Part shown: positions 5,855 to 11,370 of the stretch, in pieces
Layout of the letters: each line of letters begins with the position of its first letter
How positions within the stretch are numbered: the stretch's first letter is position 1
Source of the DNA: Rhodanobacteraceae bacterium
GTDB lineage: Bacteria; Pseudomonadota; Gammaproteobacteria; Xanthomonadales; SZUA-5
Assembly (NCBI GenBank): GCA_003233535.1
Contig: QIMA01000356.1
Location: 1-11,370, forward strand
Direction: 5' to 3'
Length of the DNA: 11,370 bases
Notes under the pieces: model-generated
Told to the model about the DNA's origin: nothing
Database searches by the model: none
The model's input: the letters and a program-made list of their open reading frames with translations, nothing else
Translations under genes and position numbers: made by a program

Positions 5855-6934
5855 GTGTTCGACAAGCTACTGAATTCGCTAGTAGCGATGGCGCCGGTGG
5901 CCTGCGTCGCAGGAATACTGCTGGCGGCGGGCTTTCGTCGTAACCGGGTGGTCTGGTTGCTCAGCCTGCTGGCGCTGGACGCCTGGGGCTGGACCAGTTC
6001 CGGTCGCGAGCTGCTGATCGCCCTGATCGCGCCCGCCCTGGCGCTGTGGATTTCGGTGCGTCCGGAACGCCCGCTGCTGAGCCCGCGCAACCTGATTCTC
6101 GCCGTGTTAACCGGGCTGCTGATCTGGTTTGCTGGGTCGTTTGGTGAATCCGGGATCGGTCGATTGCGCTCTTGGCACGTCAACGCTGACAGTTGGCCAG
6201 CCGGATTAGGCACGATTTCTCTGCTCTATTTCGCCGCTGCCTTCGTTTGCAGCCTGCACTGGTTTCAGCGCCGCGGCGCCGCGGACTTGGGCGCCAGCGC
6301 CGCATTAGCCTGCGCTGCACTGGCGGCCGTACCCAGCGCCGCAGCCGCATCCACTGCTTGGCTGACCCTAGGCGCTGGCTTAGCCGTAACCGGCGTGCTG
6401 ATTCAGGCCTTCCGCATGGCCTTTATGGACGCGCTGACCGGATTGCCGAATCGACGCGCTTTGGATGAAGAGCTGGCGCGCAGCGAGGGGCGGCTGGTGG
6501 TGGCGATGGTCGACGTGGATCACTTCAAGAAATTCAACGATCGACACGGCCACGACGCCGGCGATGTCGTTCTTCGGCGAGTCGCGCAAACTCTGCGCCG
6601 CTGCCGTGGCGGTCACGCCTTCCGCTATGGTGGCGAGGAATTCTCGATACTGTTCGCGCACGGCGACATTGATCGCGTCTGCGAAGCGCTCGACATCACC
6701 CGCAAACGGATTCAGGAAACGCGGGTGCGCTTGGGCAGCGGCCGACTACCCAGCAGCCGACCGCAAGCGGTACGCAAGGGCGCACGCCAAGGCGAAGTGC
6801 ACGTCACTGTGAGCATCGGCTTGGCCGGCAGAGACGGTAACACCACGCATCCACAGCTGCTCATCGAAGCGGCCGACAAAGCCTTGTACAAGGCGAAGAA
6901 GGCCGGGCGGAATAGAGTCGTGGTAGCCGCGTAA
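5855..6934 (+). CDS. Membrane-anchored GGDEF diguanylate cyclase
   Basis: A 359-residue predicted inner-membrane enzyme making cyclic di-GMP. Residues 1 to ~188 are a run of about six hydrophobic helices (for example VACVAGILLAAGF, LLIALIAPALALWI, LAVLTGLLIWFAG) with no recognised sensor family. The GGDEF domain follows from ~190: DALTGLPNRR (192-201), VDVDHFKKFNDRHGHDAGD, the loop GGEEF (259-263), VTVSIGLA (317-324), and ADKALYKAKKAGRNRV at the end. The RxxD inhibitory site is missing (C and G at the two positions; an Arg is offset by one). A basic insert of about 28 residues (~288-315, rich in R, S, P, K) precedes the VTVSIG strand; I believe such inserts occur in other cyclases of this type. 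Start is a GTG with GTAGG about 9 bases upstream. The input signal is unknown. Confidence 0.88.
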   Translation: MFDKLLNSLVAMAPVACVAGILLAAGFRRNRVVWLLSLLALDAWGWTSSGRELLIALIAPALALWISVRPERPLLSPRNLILAVLTGLLIWFAGSFGESGIGRLRSWHVNADSWPAGLGTISLLYFAAAFVCSLHWFQRRGAADLGASAALACAALAAVPSAAAASTAWLTLGAGLAVTGVLIQAFRMAFMDALTGLPNRRALDEELARSEGRLVVAMVDVDHFKKFNDRHGHDAGDVVLRRVAQTLRRCRGGHAFRYGGEEFSILFAHGDIDRVCEALDITRKRIQETRVRLGSGRLPSSRPQAVRKGARQGEVHVTVSIGLAGRDGNTTHPQLLIEAADKALYKAKKAGRNRVVVAA

Positions 6935-7004
6935 TGAAAAGGGTTTCGGCAGTTTTGGACCCATTTGTACTCGACTAACTGTGCTGGTACTGGCTCTTCG
7001 CTCT

Positions 7005-8634
7005 TCAATCTTCAAAGCCGTCAGCAAAAACCACCATCGGCTGCCCCTGCACCTCGAACGCGCCCACGTCGACCGCGCCGAAGCGCGGCAGTCCGCGTTG
7101 ATCGGTGCTGGGCGCGCCGGTTGCATCGCCCGTATCGATCGCCGGTGAGCCAGGCAACAGGGCGCTGGTTTGGGTAGGGCCGCCGTTGTCGCTGATGCCT
7201 GTGAGCTGCGCATCGGCGAACTGACTGCCGGGGCTGACCGGCTGCTCCGTCTGCCCAGGGATGCCGCGCTCTTGCGGCCACTGCAGATTGTTGCTGCCGC
7301 TGGCCACCGGATTGAGCATCGCCCACGGATTAAACGCATTGCCACCGGTGTTGTTGAAGAAGACGCTGTTGCGCAGAGTGATCGGGGCGTTTTCAGGATT
7401 GGCGATACCGCCAGCAAAACACACGTCGCAATCGGCGCGGTTGTTGGCAATAGTCAGGTTCTGCAGCAGCAGCGGGGCGCTGCCCTGCAGGTTCATCGCG
7501 CCACCCAAACCGGTGCGGGCCAGATTGCCGTCAAAGGTTGAACTGACAATCTCGCCGCCGATCTGTATCAGCCCGGCTCCGGTCTGATGATCGAACAGCG
7601 CCAACCCGCCGTAGCCGGTGGCCTGGTTGTCGCGAAAAGTGCTGTCGCGAATCGATACCGGCCCGCCTTGGATGTACGCGCCGCCGGTGTGTTGATCGGT
7701 GCCCTGCTGCGTGTTGCCCTGCAGCGTGCTTTGCCAAATCCGGGTGACGCTGGTTTGATCGTAGACGGTGGTGAACAGGCCGGCACCGAAGGCGTTGTTG
7801 CGATTGTCGACCAGTCGCGTGCGGCACAGGCTCAGATCGCGTGTATTGCCATCGACGGCCATTGCGCCGCCGTTACCGCCGCCGCCCGGATTGCCGCCGT
7901 CGCCAGTGGCAACGTTGCCGACGAAACTGGAGTCGTAGAAGCGCGCCGTTTGCGTTCCCAGTCCGTAGTAGCCGCCACCGTTGCTGCCAGAGTTGTCGTC
8001 AAACAAGCAGCGCACGCAAACGAACTCGCGATGACCCAATAGATAGACCCCGCCGCCACCGCCGTCTTGCGCATTCTCCACCGCGCGGTTGGCTACAAAG
8101 TCCACGTCGAAGGCGTGCAGTCGCGCCGCACGCCAGGGTTCGTCGCCGTGATCGTTGAGGATCGCTGCGCCGGATCTTGCGAAATCATCGCCCGCGGCGC
8201 TGCGCGAGTCGCCATTTACCAAACGCATGTTGATCAAGGTCACCGTGAAGTCGGTGAGCAGGCCCGGGTTGGTGATTTCCATCACTCGGCGCGTGTTGTT
8301 CCCCGATAGCGCGGCGCCGCCACCGTCAAAGCTCACGGCGCGAGTGAGCTGCAGAGTTTGCTCCAGCACTAGGGTGCTGCTGCCGATGTTTAAGCGCACC
8401 TCACCGGCCGTATCCAGGGCCTGCTGTAGCTGAGCACTAGTGACGCTACCAGGGCTGCCGTTGCCGAGCACGGTTGGATTGGAAAGCGTCGGGGTGGAGG
8501 GCGTGGCGCAGTCGAAGCCGCCGGCGTGCGCCGATTGCAGCAAGGCGGTGGCGGCTAGTGCAGCGCAGCAAAACTTGCCAAGCGCTGTACGGGCTAGTAG
8601 ACACCTTGCTTCAGCCCAAACCGGAATGCTGCTC

Positions 8635-8636
<2 letters not shown>
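7005..8636 (-). CDS. Secreted right-handed beta-helix protein, choice-of-anchor Q type
   Basis: A 543-residue exported protein. Residues 1-38 are a Sec signal peptide (basic n-region, core CCAALAATALL, cleavage after SAHA). The body is a repetitive Asn/Gly-rich parallel beta-helix with polymorphic-outer-membrane-like turns (SGSNGGGYYG, GGNPGGGGNGGAMA, NNRADC) and two CxxC pairs (CVRC, CDVC). Near the C-terminus GGPTQTSALLPGSPAIDTGD and TDQRGLPRFGAVDVGAFE are the hallmark of choice-of-anchor Q proteins. It ends VVFADGFED, a short tail that may be an anchoring or sorting signal. I choose the ATG at 8636 because AGAGGG lies 8 bases before it and the signal peptide starts there; the frame continues upstream but overlaps the divergent peptidase. 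Function may be surface adhesion or polysaccharide binding; there is no catalytic motif I can name. Confidence 0.85.
8575..8603 (+). promoter_or_regulatory. Candidate promoter of the S9 peptidase, inside the beta-helix gene
   Basis: TTGCCA (8575-8580, 5 of 6 of the -35 consensus) is followed after 17 bases by TAGACA (8598-8603, only 3 of 6). The predicted start near 8610 gives a leader of about 25 bases before ATG 8635. It lies entirely in the signal-peptide codons of the opposite-strand gene. Confidence 0.3.
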
Positions 8637-10560
<1,924 letters not shown>

Positions 10561-10589
10561 GCTCCGTAGTCCTACCGCCCAGACCAGCA

Positions 10590-10621
10590 CTACCGCCTCG
10601 TCGCGACTGACGAGGCGGTAG
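10590..10621 (+). terminator. 13-bp perfect hairpin after the S9 peptidase
   Basis: CTACCGCCTCGTC, a 6-base loop GCGACT, and GACGAGGCGGTAG form a perfect 13-bp GC-rich stem starting 30 bases after the peptidase stop. There is no run of T after it, so it is not a textbook intrinsic terminator; it may stabilise the 3' end of the message or end transcription together with Rho. Confidence 0.5.
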
Positions 10622-10625
10622 CACT

Positions 10626-10643
10626 CAGTCCCGTGTGGGACTG
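10626..10643 (+). terminator. Second hairpin, tandem to the first
   Basis: CAGTCCC, loop GTGT, GGGACTG: a 7-bp perfect stem with a 4-base loop, starting 4 bases after the first hairpin. It also lacks a T-tract. Together the two look like a double 3'-end structure. No gene is seen in the 145 bases between the peptidase and the next ORF. Confidence 0.4.
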
Positions 10644-10705
10644 TGCCTGCATCGCCTATACGGGTATCGTCTGCCGACCTGAGTTCACGCTAGTTAACCG
10701 CCCGC

Positions 10706-10993
10706 ATGCGCACCTCCCTAACTTGGCTATCCGGGCTGATCTGCGTTCTCGCTCTGCTGCCGACTAAGTCGGCGCACTCGCAGGACACCGATTCGTCCGC
10801 GTTCATCGCCGACCACCCGATCATTCGCTACGCCGCTGATCCAGACTTTGCGCCGATCGACTTTGTCGTCAACGGTCGTCATCGCGGCTTGGCGAAAGAC
10901 TATTTGGACCTGATTGCCGAGGGTTCGGGCCTGCGTTTCCGGCGCCAGAATTACCCAACCTGGGCAGATGCTCAGTCTGGTTGCCGAGGATGA
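10706..10993 (+). CDS. Truncated SBP_bac_3-type periplasmic sensor domain (gene fragment)
   Basis: A 95-residue ORF. Residues 1 to ~25 are a signal peptide (core LSGLICVLALLP, probable cleavage near SAHS/Q). HPIIRYAADPDFAPIDFVVN, then GRHRGLAKDYLDLIAEGSGL and RFRRQNYPTWADAQ, is the N-terminal lobe of a type-3 solute-binding domain, as found in front of membrane histidine kinases and cyclases. A whole domain has ~220 residues; here the homology stops at the point where the next strand should follow, and SGCRG and a TGA come instead. It is therefore almost certainly the 5' part of a larger gene that lost its remainder by deletion or frameshift. Ligand binding is not expected. No clear ribosome binding site precedes the ATG. 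Confidence 0.6.
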   Translation: MRTSLTWLSGLICVLALLPTKSAHSQDTDSSAFIADHPIIRYAADPDFAPIDFVVNGRHRGLAKDYLDLIAEGSGLRFRRQNYPTWADAQSGCRG

Positions 10994-11288
10994 AAGCGAT
11001 GCCGGCACACAGCTCAGCGTTGAGTGGCAACGACGCGAGCAGCTGTCGCGACAAAGCGAGTTGATCGATGAGTTGCTCAGTTTAACGCAGCGGCTGCAAA
11101 ACAGCCTGGAGCACATCGTTCGCGATCTGCGGCGGCGCGCTCGGCGAAAACTGCACGAGCTCTCCGATCTGTCCAGCTTGCGCTTCGAGACCAGTATGGG
11201 CCCGATCGTCAGGGCACTACTGATTAGTCTGTTCGCCGCGGCATTTTGGCCGCTCCTAGCCCGGATATTTCATGAACTTGCGCGATGA
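10968..11288 (+). CDS. Small coiled-coil and membrane-segment protein, unknown
   Basis: A 106-residue ORF from ATG 10968, one frame over from the preceding fragment and overlapping its last 26 bases. I do not recognise the family. Residues ~18-65 are highly charged and helical with a heptad-like pattern (EWQRREQLSRQSELIDELLS, LTQRLQNSLEHIVRDLRRRA). A single hydrophobic helix follows near the C-terminus (VRALLISLFAAAFWPLLARI). No Shine-Dalgarno is seen, the first residues look like they could belong to a longer protein, and the join with the fragment upstream is abrupt. It may be the 3' end of a deleted sensor gene, or a free-standing small membrane protein; I favour the first slightly. Confidence 0.45.
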   Translation: MLSLVAEDESDAGTQLSVEWQRREQLSRQSELIDELLSLTQRLQNSLEHIVRDLRRRARRKLHELSDLSSLRFETSMGPIVRALLISLFAAAFWPLLARIFHELAR

Positions 11289-11294
11289 TCGCGC
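11280..11294. repeat. 15-bp palindrome at the stop of the small membrane ORF
   Basis: GCGCGAT, G, ATCGCGC: perfect 7-bp arms around one central base, overlapping the TGA stop. The loop is too short for a good RNA hairpin, so a DNA-binding site is as likely. The 76 bases from here to the end hold no gene; an AAGGAG followed by a GTG with only five further codons is seen, and nothing else. Confidence 0.35.
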
Positions 11295-11370
11295 AGGACA
11301 TTGATTGCCCAGTGGTTTTTTCGAAGGAGCGGTGTAGTGGTTCATACACCCGACTGAGAAAAAATCGCTG

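Noticed and set aside
1758..8566. 16-base direct repeat GCGGCTAGTGCAGCGC at 1758-1773 and 8551-8566, and a 13-base repeat CCTTGCTTCAGCC at 2374-2386 and 8604-8616
   Set aside because: The copies lie in unrelated contexts (Ala-rich codons, a leader, a signal peptide) with no extension of similarity; in GC-rich coding DNA such matches can be chance.
8440..8625. Long upstream extension of the S9 peptidase frame
   Set aside because: It is antisense to the signal-peptide region of the beta-helix gene and would bury the lipoprotein signal 60 residues inside the protein.

Overview
The window reads as chromosomal DNA of a GC-rich gammaproteobacterium. The reasons are a MiaE-type tRNA hydroxylase (a mainly gamma/betaproteobacterial protein), an orphan MacB/FtsX-like permease of the ADOP type, a secreted beta-helix protein ending in a short FADGFE-like tail, and an S9 lipoprotein peptidase. 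I associate this mix with the Xanthomonadales/Lysobacterales and Wenzhouxiangella-like neighbourhood. That placement is inference, because no rRNA or other marker gene is present.

Layout. At the left edge (1-377, minus) lies the 5' end of an ADOP permease with a GTG start; the rest is outside the window. Next on the minus strand is a probable two-gene operon, miaE (1762-2337) followed by a family-2-like glycosyltransferase (503-1735). Diverging from miaE across a compact control region with overlapping -10 boxes and a 14-bp palindrome is an FHA-GGDEF diguanylate cyclase (2496-3413, plus). Between this cyclase and the convergent SLC13/DASS permease (3690-5570, minus) is a ~274-bp stretch. It is bounded by ~22-bp imperfect inverted repeats with TA at both ends and carries a fragment resembling the C-terminus of a DM13 domain.

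The permease has two RCK_C domains separated by a charged low-complexity linker. A 284-bp divergent intergenic region with a recognisable permease promoter leads to a second, membrane-anchored diguanylate cyclase (5855-6934, plus). Convergent to it is a secreted right-handed beta-helix protein (7005-8636, minus). The start codon of that gene shares a CATG with the start codon of the divergent S9 prolyl-oligopeptidase-family lipoprotein (8635-10560, plus). Two tandem hairpins follow the peptidase.

The right end (10706-11288) holds a truncated SBP_bac_3-type sensor N-terminus, overlapped in another frame by a small coiled-coil plus transmembrane ORF. It looks like the scar of a deletion.

The genes do not form one obvious pathway. 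Themes are c-di-GMP signalling (two cyclases, both without the canonical RxxD inhibitory site), envelope and secreted functions, and tRNA modification. I did not find a defence system, CRISPR array, tRNA, rRNA, phage or classical insertion sequence. The oddest structures are the inverted-repeat-bounded DM13 fragment and the head-to-head overlapping start codons.
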